The notes under the pieces are model-generated. The model saw only the letters and a list, made by a program, of their open reading frames with translations. It did no database searches and was not told where the DNA came from. 25,108 nt of DNA from an uncultured Bacteroidales bacterium (GTDB lineage: Bacteria > Bacteroidota > Bacteroidia > Bacteroidales > Muribaculaceae), in the NCBI GenBank assembly GCA_900554845.1, contig USIY01000007.1, positions 1-25,108 of the forward strand, read 5' to 3'. Each line of letters starts with the position of its first letter. Position 1 is the stretch's first letter. Positions 7,892 through 15,308 of the stretch are shown here, piece by piece. Position numbers and translations under genes: made by a program.

Positions 7892-8830
7892 TTATTTCAA
7901 TTTCAGCACCTGGCCGGTCTGAATCTTATCACCGCTTTTGAGATTATTCAGACGGCGCAATGTAGTCGCGGCCATGCCGTAAGAACGCGCTATCGACGAC
8001 AGTGTGTCTCCACGTTTCACAGTATAAACGCTGCGGTTGTCGGTAGCAGCCTTGTAACTGTTCGCATTGCTGGCCATATTGTCATGCCGCGGCTCGTAAT
8101 TACGCGCCTTGGTATAAGTTTTCTTACTGAAAGTGTAAGTGTCCGTATGGGTGCAATGATTGTTAAAGTCAAATATTGCCGAAGGATTGATGGCATAACC
8201 CATAAAGCGAGTCTCAAAATGCAGATGTGGGCCGGTGCTGCGTCCTGTGTTGCCTCCCAATGCTATCGGCTGGCCGGCTTTAACCACCTGTTCGGGTTTC
8301 ACCAATGCGCGGTTCAAATGACCGTAAATGGTTTCAAGACCGTTGGGATGACGAAGAATCACATAATTTCCGTATCCGCGTGCCTCATAGTTGGTGAGAC
8401 GCACTTTGCCGTCGAAAGCAGCGTAGATCGTGTCATTCATTCGTATGCCGAGATCTATACCTTTATGCATACGGCCGAATTTGGCACGATATCCGTAATT
8501 TGACGTAACCTGGCCCTTGCAAGGCATATGGTATCCGGTCACATCGATTACCTGACTGCTTGGAACATCCTTTTCCTGGAATGGATTGACACGCTTGGAA
8601 TTCCAGCCTTCTGTATAGATGTCAAGCTCCGGCTCGATATCATCTATCAGATCAATGAATGTGTTTTGTTCAATCAGCTTGATCTGGTCGCTGCTCTTGT
8701 TCTGAGACGCCAGAAGCTGCTTGTGTGCCTGTGAGTGGGGATTGCGTGACGTGATTTTCTGCGCCTGCATGCCGAAGGCCGCTAACGCCATCATCAATGT
8801 TCCACTTAATATTGTTTTAAAATGTATCAT
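7892..8830 (-). CDS. Secreted M23-family peptidoglycan endopeptidase with LysM domain
   Basis: A 312-residue exported zinc metallopeptidase predicted to cut peptide cross-links of peptidoglycan. Residues 1-23 form a signal peptide (MIHFKTILSGTLMMALAAFG, then cleavage near MQAQ). The M23 domain covers about 100-222 and keeps all zinc and catalytic residues: His122 and Asp126 in MHKGIDLG, His171 in YGHLN, and His202 and His204 in GPHLHFE. After a linker, a C-terminal LysM (268-312; YTVKRGDTLSSIARSYGM ... IQTGQVLKLK) should hold it on the wall. It starts 24 bp after ndk and has no promoter of its own in that gap, so it is probably read from the ndk promoter. It ends in a strong terminator. Confidence 0.95.
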   Translation of the reverse strand: MIHFKTILSGTLMMALAAFGMQAQKITSRNPHSQAHKQLLASQNKSSDQIKLIEQNTFIDLIDDIEPELDIYTEGWNSKRVNPFQEKDVPSSQVIDVTGYHMPCKGQVTSNYGYRAKFGRMHKGIDLGIRMNDTIYAAFDGKVRLTNYEARGYGNYVILRHPNGLETIYGHLNRALVKPEQVVKAGQPIALGGNTGRSTGPHLHFETRFMGYAINPSAIFDFNNHCTHTDTYTFSKKTYTKARNYEPRHDNMASNANSYKAATDNRSVYTVKRGDTLSSIARSYGMAATTLRRLNNLKSGDKIQTGQVLKLK

Positions 8831-8854
8831 ATTCCGGTTAGTTCTTCATCGGCA

Positions 8855-9316
8855 TTACAGCTCTTCGGGACCGTAAACGAATGCCAGGTTTGCCGGTTTG
8901 TAATCGAACAACTCCTCGGGCTTGAAAAAACGAGCCACCTCTATCTTGGCATTCTCTACCGAATCGGATGCATGTATAATATTGAGCGAACCGCTCATGC
9001 TTAAATCTCCTCTGATTGTTCCCGGCTCTGCCTTGCGGCCATTCGTAACACCGGTCATGGTGCGGAACACACTGACTACATCCACTCCCTGAAGGCACAT
9101 CACTACTACAGGACATGCCGTCATCGCCTTTACGATATCCGGGAAAAAGGGTTTGTCCACCAAGTGTGCGTAGTGTTCGCGAAGAAGAGGCTCGTCGAGC
9201 TGCATCATCTTCATGCCACAAATGATAAGTCCGCGCTTCTCTATACGACCTATTACCTCTCCTATCAGATTGCGCTCGACACATCCGGGCTTCAATATCA
9301 CTAACGTACGCTCCAT
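8855..9316 (-). CDS. ndk: Nucleoside diphosphate kinase
   Basis: Ndk transfers the gamma-phosphate of ATP to nucleoside diphosphates through a phosphohistidine and balances the NTP and dNTP pools. The 153-residue product begins MERTLVILKPGCVERNLIGE, the normal family N-terminus, and carries the active-site signature NIIHASDS (N-x-x-H-A-S-D) with the catalytic histidine, preceded by GTIRGDL. The ATG at 9316 is chosen over an in-frame TTG four codons upstream because family members start at M-x-x-T-x-x-x-x-K-P. It is the first gene of a probable ndk-M23 operon with a clear promoter upstream. Confidence 0.97.
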   Translation of the reverse strand: MERTLVILKPGCVERNLIGEVIGRIEKRGLIICGMKMMQLDEPLLREHYAHLVDKPFFPDIVKAMTACPVVVMCLQGVDVVSVFRTMTGVTNGRKAEPGTIRGDLSMSGSLNIIHASDSVENAKIEVARFFKPEELFDYKPANLAFVYGPEEL

Positions 9317-9356
9317 GATTATAAACAAATTTTAAGATTTCCGTTTTACTTTGTCT

Positions 9357-9388
9357 CAAAGTTAATCAAAATCAGATGGTTTTGCCAA
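9357..9388 (-). promoter_or_regulatory. Bacteroidetes-type promoter of ndk
   Basis: On the minus strand, TTG (complement of 9386-9388), 21 nt, then TAACTTTG (complement of 9357-9364), an exact TAnnTTTG. It leaves a 5' leader of about 35 nt before the ndk ATG. Confidence 0.75.
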
Positions 9389-9775
9389 TTATTTTATGTT
9401 ATTTTTTATAAACGAATTACTAAAATAAGTGTATATTTACACTCAACTCCCCAAATTATAATGGGTTACAAAAGAATTATGTTTTACAACACATTTTTGA
9501 ACATTCTGCACAATCCATAATATTTGTGCAAAAATTGCTCCCTACGCAATGTGAAAATATGTTAATTCAATATAATCTTCCCATTATCACCAATTTTAAT
9601 GAGACACCATCCTTAACATCATCTTTCCGATCACTCCCGGCTTGCACGATTTCTTTAAGAATATGCCTATTCGAGGATGAACTTTTATTGATATGTAGTT
9701 GTAGAAAATATAAAATAAAAGGTTGTGCGCACCACGAACGTCCGTTTTGCGTATGCCGAATAAATCGATTCCACT
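9389..9775. other. Non-coding divergent intergenic region between ndk and the MscS-type gene
   Basis: About 390 bp without a gene I can support. The part near 9389-9520 is very AT-rich. It holds a perfect palindrome AGTGTA-TATT-TACACT at 9428-9443 that might be a regulator site. No clear TAnnTTTG promoter for the plus-strand gene at 9776 was found. A short open frame across 9526-9852 has atypical, cysteine-rich composition and overlaps the real gene, so it is not called. Confidence 0.6.
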
Positions 9776-11323
9776 ATGAACATTCTTGCATTTTGCAACG
9801 CTGCCAAAGAAACATTACAAAATGCCCACACAGAAGTGATGCCCAAACTTGATCTGGGTTCTGAAGTAGGCGAACAAAGCACTTACGCCATTGCAAGGCT
9901 TTTGATGGACTTTTCACACTGGATCGTAAAGACTCTTCATCTTTCATCCAGCAACAATACGTTTGTATTGATTTATGCGATAGTGGTGTTTCTTGTTGCA
10001 TTTGCAATAGGATGGCTTGTGAAATCAGCGCTTGTACTCCTACTGAGGCATATACATTTCAAAGCGCCGCAGTCACTTTATAATCTTTTGGTAAAGAATC
10101 ACTTTTTCATAAAGTTCAGCCGAATCATCCCTCCGTTGGTGTTTCTGATTCTGATTCAGTTCACACTGTACACGCATGCCACCATGGCATCATGGTTGAC
10201 GCGTCTGTCATGGGTCTATGTCACATACGCATTCACTTATGCCATTTGCGTCCTTGCTGACAGCATCTGGACTCATCTTGACTCACGCGACAATACCAAA
10301 CGGTTGCCATTGAAAGGCATTGTGCAGATCATAAAGATTCTGATGTGGATAGTGGCCACTATTATTATGACGGCCGTACTTATCAACAAATCGCCAGGCA
10401 CCTTGCTTGCCGGACTTGGAGCGTTTGCCGCCGTGCTAATGCTGATTTTCAAAGATTCCATTCTCGGACTCGTGGCAGGAGTGCAGCTTGCGCAGAACGA
10501 TTCTCTTCATGTAGGAGACTGGATCGCCGTTCCCAACAGCAATGCGAACGGTACGGTATCGGAAGTATCCTTGACCGCAGTAAAGATCATAAACTGGGAC
10601 CTTACAGTCACTACGGTAGCTCCTTACAGTTTGATAACCAACGGCTTTACCAATTACCTCAACATGCAGCAGTCAAACACACGCAGAATCCAGCGGTCAT
10701 ACATGATCGATGCAGACAGCATTGTGGAGACCACCGATGAAATGCTGCAGGAATTCCGCGACATCCCATTGATGAAAAACTGGATAGATGCCAAAATCCG
10801 GCAACGCGAAGCCGGCAAAACCGAGGATGTCAACAACAGCGAAGGGTTGGCCGACGGAACCATCGACACCAACCTTGGAATGTTCCGCGCTTACATCTAT
10901 ATGTGGCTGATGCAGAATCCTAATATTTCGCACGACAGCACTTGCTTTGTCACCACTCTTGCACAGACCGCATCGGGAGTGCCCTTGCAGATTTACTGTT
11001 TCACCTCCACTTCCTCGTGGATCCCCTACGAAGGCATAATGGCATCGGTATTCGAGCATCTTGCCGTCATGATGTACCGTTTCCATCTATATGTATTCGA
11101 GAATGCCTCCGGCAGAGACACACTAATCGACGGATACATGAGCGCAGGCAAGAATCCTCAGTTCGTTCAGGGAATGCCTTATCCGTTCTACTGGCATTCA
11201 GGCACACCTATGAATCCGGCTGTGCAACCTCTTCAGATTTATCCTCCTTATGCTAAAGTCACCCAAGATAACACTATGAACCAGCCGGTCGCACCTTCAC
11301 AACCGGCCGCGCCTTCAGCGTGA
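9776..11323 (+). CDS. MscS-family mechanosensitive channel (YbdG-like)
   Basis: A 515-residue inner-membrane channel protein expected to open under membrane tension and relieve osmotic downshock. Hydrophobic helices lie at about 62-90, 117-133, 143-162 and 184-204. The pore-lining helix and start of the MscS beta domain are at about 207-260 (TLLAGLGAFAAVLMLIFKDS, GLVAGVQLAQNDSLHVGDWI), the strongest family signature. The long soluble C-terminal region with WIPYEGIMASVFEHL is typical of the YbdG subgroup. It ends in a Pro/Ala-rich tail (QPVAPSQPAAPSA) of unknown role. The ATG at 9776 is preceded in frame by a stop codon, so no longer form exists. Its last 9 bp overlap the 3' end of convergent kdsA, leaving no room for a terminator. 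Confidence 0.92.
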   Translation: MNILAFCNAAKETLQNAHTEVMPKLDLGSEVGEQSTYAIARLLMDFSHWIVKTLHLSSSNNTFVLIYAIVVFLVAFAIGWLVKSALVLLLRHIHFKAPQSLYNLLVKNHFFIKFSRIIPPLVFLILIQFTLYTHATMASWLTRLSWVYVTYAFTYAICVLADSIWTHLDSRDNTKRLPLKGIVQIIKILMWIVATIIMTAVLINKSPGTLLAGLGAFAAVLMLIFKDSILGLVAGVQLAQNDSLHVGDWIAVPNSNANGTVSEVSLTAVKIINWDLTVTTVAPYSLITNGFTNYLNMQQSNTRRIQRSYMIDADSIVETTDEMLQEFRDIPLMKNWIDAKIRQREAGKTEDVNNSEGLADGTIDTNLGMFRAYIYMWLMQNPNISHDSTCFVTTLAQTASGVPLQIYCFTSTSSWIPYEGIMASVFEHLAVMMYRFHLYVFENASGRDTLIDGYMSAGKNPQFVQGMPYPFYWHSGTPMNPAVQPLQIYPPYAKVTQDNTMNQPVAPSQPAAPSA

Positions 11324-12148
11324 TATCGTATTGACCGCCACGCGAAGTACGGTAAGTTTCTGCAAAAGTGACGGCACCTGTGCCAAAGGAAGCATATTGG
11401 CGCCGTCGCTTTTGGCCTCGGAGGGATTCTGATGGGTCTCCATGAAAATTCCGTCGCATCCGGCCGCTATGGCGGAGCGGGCTATAGTTTCGATCAACTC
11501 CGGTTTGCCTCCCGTAACGCCGTCTGCCTTGTTGGGTTGCTGCAAGGAATGCGTGATGTCCATTATCACAGGACATTGACACGTACGCTTCATAACCGGT
11601 ATGCCACGCATATCAACAACAAGATCACCATATCCGAAAAACGTGCCACGGTCCGTGACTGCGACAGAGCTGTTGCCGGACTCACGTACTTTCTCCACGG
11701 CATAATGCATGGATTCGGGAGCCAAAAACTGTCCTTTCTTTATATTTATATATTTCCCTGTTTTTGCGGCGGCAATCAAAAGATCCGTCTGACGGCACAA
11801 AAAAGCCGGAATCTGAAGAATGTCCACATATTCCGCAGCCATCGAAGCCTCTTCCGCCGAATGGATGTCTGTCACAACCGGTATTTGAAATGATTCACGC
11901 ACCTTACGCAGAATTTTCAGAGCCTTTTCATCCCCTATGCCTTGAAATGAATCAAGACGGCTCCGGTTGGCCTTCCTGTAACTTCCCTTGAACACATACG
12001 GTATGTCAAGACCGGATGTATATTCACACATCTTCTCCGCTATATCCATAGCCATGTCCTCTCCTTCGATCACACATGGCCCCGCCAGCAGAAAGAAATT
12101 GTCCGACGCGCTGTTCATCAGGTAACTTCCTATGTCCTCCTTAATCAT
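11315..12148 (-). CDS. kdsA: 3-deoxy-8-phosphooctulonate synthase (Kdo-8-P synthase)
   Basis: KdsA condenses phosphoenolpyruvate with arabinose 5-phosphate to make Kdo 8-phosphate, the first committed step to the Kdo of LPS. The 277-residue TIM-barrel protein has the family blocks VFKGSYRKANRSRLDSF, LQIPAFLCRQTDLL, INIKKGQFLAPE, MDITHSLQQPN and SDGANMLPL. A cysteine in LAGPCVIEG (Cys25), with His200, Glu237 and Asp248, matches the metal-dependent class of the enzyme, unlike E. coli, which has Asn at the Cys position. Its ATG overlaps the rsmE stop by 8 bp (ATGATTAA), so it is translationally coupled in the MFS-rsmE-kdsA operon. Its 3' end overlaps the convergent channel gene. Confidence 0.96.
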   Translation of the reverse strand: MIKEDIGSYLMNSASDNFFLLAGPCVIEGEDMAMDIAEKMCEYTSGLDIPYVFKGSYRKANRSRLDSFQGIGDEKALKILRKVRESFQIPVVTDIHSAEEASMAAEYVDILQIPAFLCRQTDLLIAAAKTGKYINIKKGQFLAPESMHYAVEKVRESGNSSVAVTDRGTFFGYGDLVVDMRGIPVMKRTCQCPVIMDITHSLQQPNKADGVTGGKPELIETIARSAIAAGCDGIFMETHQNPSEAKSDGANMLPLAQVPSLLQKLTVLRVAVNTISR

Positions 12149-12866
12149 TGCAAAATTCTTTATTGTTCAAAATATGAAATGCCGACACTGCATACAATGC
12201 CGCTGTCTCGGTACGAAGACGCGACAATCCAAAGGTAACGGGCTTGTAACCGGATTGTATCGCCGCCGTCACTTCCTCAGGGCTAAAATCGCCTTCTGGT
12301 CCGATCAATACCGTCATGTCAGAGCCCGGATTAAACACCTGTCCGAAATCGTGCCGCTCCACTGTCTGAGCACAATATCCGAACACCTTACAAGCTGAGG
12401 TTCCTGCGGTTTCAGATAAAAAATCCCTTATGTCCAACGGCCCGCGCAATATGGGCAACGTGGCCTTCAATGACTGCATCATAGCCGAAACCATTATCCG
12501 TTTCAACCGGTCGGGTTTCATCACTTTCCTTTCAGACCGCGCGCATCGAAGCAACACTATTTCATCAACCCCCATCTCAACGGCTTTTTCCACCAGCCAT
12601 TCCATCCGGTCGGCGTTTTTCGTAGGAGCGACCGCCAAAGTGACCCTGCCTCGCCAAGTCTTTGCTTCGGAATGGCGTTCAAGGATATCCAAAGCCACTC
12701 CCCGGGGATTCGCGTCGATGATTTCGCACTTATACACAGTGCCCTTACCGTCTACAGTCTCTATTTCCTCTCCGTCTCGGGCGCGTAACACTCGGACGCA
12801 GTGTACGGACTCATCAGCCGGCAACTGACCCGTCGACTCTATATCTGGAGAATAAAACCTTATCAT
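12141..12866 (-). CDS. rsmE: 16S rRNA (uracil-1498-N3)-methyltransferase RsmE
   Basis: RsmE makes m3U1498 in 16S rRNA. The 241-residue product has the N-terminal PUA-like segment (HCVRVLRARDGEEIETVDGK) and a C-terminal SPOUT trefoil-knot domain with the SAM-binding blocks LIGPEGDFSPEEV (187-199) and FGLSRLRTETAAL (212-224). The QSLKATLP segment near residue 131 is the Bacteroidetes form of a conserved helix. I place the start at the ATG at 12866, which shares its A with the stop codon of the permease gene (TGATG); a TTG one codon earlier is possible. It sits between the permease and kdsA with overlapping ends. Confidence 0.95.
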   Translation of the reverse strand: MIRFYSPDIESTGQLPADESVHCVRVLRARDGEEIETVDGKGTVYKCEIIDANPRGVALDILERHSEAKTWRGRVTLAVAPTKNADRMEWLVEKAVEMGVDEIVLLRCARSERKVMKPDRLKRIMVSAMMQSLKATLPILRGPLDIRDFLSETAGTSACKVFGYCAQTVERHDFGQVFNPGSDMTVLIGPEGDFSPEEVTAAIQSGYKPVTFGLSRLRTETAALYAVSAFHILNNKEFCND

Positions 12867-14248
12867 CAATAACCCGGGTTAAGTTCATCGGCCAGTTCTT
12901 CTGTTCTCTCTTCGGCCGAAGGTATAGGTTCCTTCTTTTTTGTATTGTCTTTGAACAATATCCAGAACAAGATACCGACTATCAGAGCGTAGGCCGCGAA
13001 TATCAGCCAGGACTCATGCCATCCATGCAACTGCTGGGCGAGCGAGAGGTCCGGTGCGTTCACAAGTTTGTTAACAACGAAAGTACCGGCGATAAATGTA
13101 CCTAATGAAGCTCCGATACCATTTGTCATAAGCATAAACAGCCCTTGTGCCGCGCTTCTCTGCGCAGGATCGGTCCGGCTGTCAACATATAAGCCTCCGG
13201 AAACATTGAAAAAATCGAATGCCACGCCGTAAACCACACAGGATAACAACAACCACACCACTCCCGGGAAATTTGTATCACCTATCCCGAAAAATCCAAA
13301 TCGGAAAACCCATGCGAACATTGCGATGAGCATCACGCCTTTAATGCCGAATTTCTTAAGACAATACGGGATCATAAGTATGCATAGAGCCTCCGCGCAC
13401 TGAGATATCGAAATTAGGAAAGTCGGATTACGCGCCCACCAGCCATCCATGAAGCCATGCGCGAACTGCGGCAACTGATCGTTGTTGAAGAAATTTATGA
13501 ATGAGGATCCGTAACTGTTGGTGATCTGTAAAGAGACTCCGAGCAACATCGAGAAAATAAAGAATATGGCCATATCTTTATATTTGAACAGTCGGAACGC
13601 CTTCAGGCCCAAAGCCTCCCCGAGTGATTTAGCCTCTCCTTTGTTAACCGGACAATCAGGAAGTGTGAAACAGTATGCGCATAATATAAGGCTGATTATT
13701 CCTGATGTGTAAAACTGTGCGGCAGTGAATTGAATGGCCATTCCACCTATCGAAACGAAATTCACGAGCAATTCCGCGAATATGAAGCCGACAGTACCGA
13801 ATACTCGTATCACCGGGAAATGATCCACAGTGCTGAGACGGTTTTGGGAAAGCACATTGAAAGCCACTGAATTGCTCAATCCTATAGTCGGCATAAAAAA
13901 CGCCACGGATAATGTATAGGTGGTGAATATCAGTCCGAAACTCAATGTGCCTGCGGTCTCCAACTGGTTGTTGGCGATAAATCCGGTGACTATCATCATT
14001 ACTCCGGCCATAAAATGGCACAATGCCAAGGTTCTCTGCGCAGGAATCCATCTGTCGGCGACCATACCCATCAACGCAGGCATAATTATGGACACAAGTC
14101 CCTGCACGGTGTAAAACCAGAATACATAATTTCCAAGACCGTTCGATCCCAGAAACATACCCATGGATATCAGATAAGCGCCCCAGACGGCGAATTCCAT
14201 AAAATTCATCACCGCCAGCCGCGTTTTGATTTTAGCTACTATAGTCAT
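12866..14248 (-). CDS. MFS transporter of the nucleoside:H+ symporter type
   Basis: A 460-residue, 12-helix inner-membrane permease. The first loop has the major-facilitator-like GMVADRWIPAQR between helices 2 and 3. The overall pattern (NFMEFAVWGAYLISMGMFLG at the N-terminus, FFNVSGGLYVDSRTDP and RSAAQGLFMLMTNGIGASLG in the C-half) resembles the NupG/XapB nucleoside-proton symporter group, which Bacteroidales commonly carry; nucleoside uptake is the best guess but the substrate is not proven. The C-terminal cytoplasmic tail is charged (KDNTKKKEPIPSAEERTEEL). It is the promoter-proximal gene of the operon with rsmE and kdsA and has an excellent promoter upstream. Confidence 0.9.
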   Translation of the reverse strand: MTIVAKIKTRLAVMNFMEFAVWGAYLISMGMFLGSNGLGNYVFWFYTVQGLVSIIMPALMGMVADRWIPAQRTLALCHFMAGVMMIVTGFIANNQLETAGTLSFGLIFTTYTLSVAFFMPTIGLSNSVAFNVLSQNRLSTVDHFPVIRVFGTVGFIFAELLVNFVSIGGMAIQFTAAQFYTSGIISLILCAYCFTLPDCPVNKGEAKSLGEALGLKAFRLFKYKDMAIFFIFSMLLGVSLQITNSYGSSFINFFNNDQLPQFAHGFMDGWWARNPTFLISISQCAEALCILMIPYCLKKFGIKGVMLIAMFAWVFRFGFFGIGDTNFPGVVWLLLSCVVYGVAFDFFNVSGGLYVDSRTDPAQRSAAQGLFMLMTNGIGASLGTFIAGTFVVNKLVNAPDLSLAQQLHGWHESWLIFAAYALIVGILFWILFKDNTKKKEPIPSAEERTEELADELNPGY

Positions 14249-14274
14249 TGAAATCTATTTTGGGGTTCAAGTAG

Positions 14275-14305
14275 CAAAATTACGAAATTTTGGAAATAAA
14301 CCCAA
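14275..14305 (-). promoter_or_regulatory. Bacteroidetes-type promoter of the MFS-rsmE-kdsA operon
   Basis: On the minus strand, TTG (complement of 14303-14305), 20 nt, then TAATTTTG (complement of 14275-14282), an exact TAnnTTTG. It lies about 27 bp upstream of the permease ATG. Confidence 0.78.
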
Positions 14306-14339
14306 AACTCTCTAAATTCTTAAAAACCGGAGACTCCCC

Positions 14340-15002
14340 CTATTTTTGCAATGATTCCGCGTAATCAAGCAATGCCTGACGCGAGAATATCTCCAAGGTC
14401 TGTTCGGATACGGGCGACACAATTCTTTTTTCAATCATCTCTTTCAATTGTTCTGCGTCCTCGCTTTCCTCATTACATTCAAGGCCCTGTATCAAAATGC
14501 GTTTGCAATCGCGGTCCGTCAATACAGTCACCACTGAGGCTAATTTCCCTATCAATCCAACCGCCATGTTCCCTATGGCATTCTCGGCACGCTGACAACG
14601 ATAACTTAAAATATTGAGATAATTGATGGTGCAGATATGACTGGAATTCAGCAATGTCACATACTGAGCTTTACTGAAACTCATTGTTCCGCATTCGTCC
14701 AATGCCTTTACGGTATGGCTGTAATGAGTGTCCAATCCAAACAGTCGATCCAGTCCAATCACTTTGCCGGGTCCATATTCCGCGGCAAGTTTAACCTTAC
14801 CATCCCACAATATGTATATAGACTGTATGCGGCCTGAAAGTACGCAATGTAGCGTTTCACATTCCTCTCCTCGGGGAACTATAATTGATCCGACATCATG
14901 AGTGCTGAATTCCAAATGGGTTTTCCCCAGAAACGCCGACATCTCTTCAGGGTTTATGCCTTTAAAGATGGGCAACATCATGAGTTTTTCATACATTGTC
15001 AT
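14340..15002 (-). CDS. Crp/Fnr-like cyclic-nucleotide-binding-domain protein without a clear HTH
   Basis: A 220-residue protein whose first ~115 residues form a cyclic-nucleotide-binding beta-roll (LPIFKGINPEEMSAFLGKTH; SIIVPRGEECETLHCVLSGR; GPGKVIGLDRLFG), followed by a long helix at about 118-148 like the Crp dimer helix. The Crp winged helix-turn-helix that normally follows is not recognisable: residues 150-220 are short, acidic in the middle (ECNEESEDAEQLKEMIEKR) and lack the usual E-x-L-A-x-x-x-G-x-S-R-E-T-V-S-R pattern. It may therefore be a divergent DNA binder or a regulator that no longer binds DNA. It stands alone between the permease operon and a tRNA gene; no promoter was identified. 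Confidence 0.8.
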   Translation of the reverse strand: MTMYEKLMMLPIFKGINPEEMSAFLGKTHLEFSTHDVGSIIVPRGEECETLHCVLSGRIQSIYILWDGKVKLAAEYGPGKVIGLDRLFGLDTHYSHTVKALDECGTMSFSKAQYVTLLNSSHICTINYLNILSYRCQRAENAIGNMAVGLIGKLASVVTVLTDRDCKRILIQGLECNEESEDAEQLKEMIEKRIVSPVSEQTLEIFSRQALLDYAESLQK

Positions 15003-15087
15003 AATATCGTCTGCTTTTGTCCGGACTTCCGGAATTACATATCGGCCGAATCGTCAGCCTCATTAATATAACAATTCCAAAAGGAAA

Positions 15088-15115
15088 AGGATGCACAATA
15101 TTGATTGTGCATCCT
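15088..15115 (-). terminator. Intrinsic terminator after the CAU tRNA gene
   Basis: A perfect 12-bp stem pairs 15088-15099 with 15104-15115 around a four-base loop. Read on the minus strand it is followed by TTTCCTTTT. It begins 4 bp after the 3' end of the tRNA. Confidence 0.88.
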
Positions 15116-15119
15116 ACTG

Positions 15120-15193
15120 TAGCGGGACCGAGAATTGAACTCGGGACCTCCGGGTTATGAATCCGACGCTCTAACCAACTGAGCTATCCCGCC
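15120..15193 (-). tRNA. tRNA-Met (anticodon CAU), elongator type
   Basis: A 74-nt cloverleaf on the minus strand. The acceptor stem is GGCGGGA/TCCCGCT with a G1-U72 wobble; the D stem is GCTC/GAGC, which is the elongator rather than initiator form. The anticodon loop TTCATAA reads CAU, and the T arm is CCGAG-TTCAATT-CTCGG. The discriminator is A and CCA is not encoded. The anticodon stem TCGGA/CCCGG has an A-C mismatch next to the loop. A CAU anticodon can also belong to tRNA-Ile with lysidine; the general pattern favours Met, but I cannot exclude Ile2. It has its own promoter and terminator. Confidence 0.9.
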
Positions 15194-15204
15194 GTTTGCG
15201 AGTG

Positions 15205-15235
15205 CAAAGTTATACAAAATTTACAAATAGACCAA
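15205..15235 (-). promoter_or_regulatory. Bacteroidetes-type promoter of the CAU tRNA
   Basis: On the minus strand, TTG (complement of 15233-15235), 20 nt, then TAACTTTG (complement of 15205-15212). Transcription would begin just before the tRNA 5' end at 15193. Confidence 0.77.
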
Positions 15236-15255
15236 AATAATCGCGAATTTTTTTC

Positions 15256-15263
15256 TAAATTTG
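15256..15263 (+). promoter_or_regulatory. -7 element of the lipoprotein-murB operon
   Basis: TAAATTTG is an exact TAnnTTTG. No TTG is found at the usual distance upstream, so only this half is supported. Its position means that a TTG at 15261 cannot be the start codon of the lipoprotein gene. Confidence 0.5.
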
Positions 15264-15308
15264 CAAACGGTTTCACGATTGAACCGCATTTATAATACCT
15301 TCAAAATA

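Noticed and set aside
8838..9359. 173-codon minus-strand frame overlapping ndk
   Set aside because: Out of frame with ndk, whose catalytic motifs are in the other frame.
9526..9852. 108-codon plus-strand open frame before the MscS-type gene
   Set aside because: Atypical cysteine- and histidine-rich composition, no recognisable domain, and it overlaps the true channel start in another frame.
15261..15308. Upstream TTG start for the lipoprotein gene
   Set aside because: It lies within the -7 promoter element and would add residues ahead of a lipoprotein signal; the TTG at 15309 gives a normal signal peptide.
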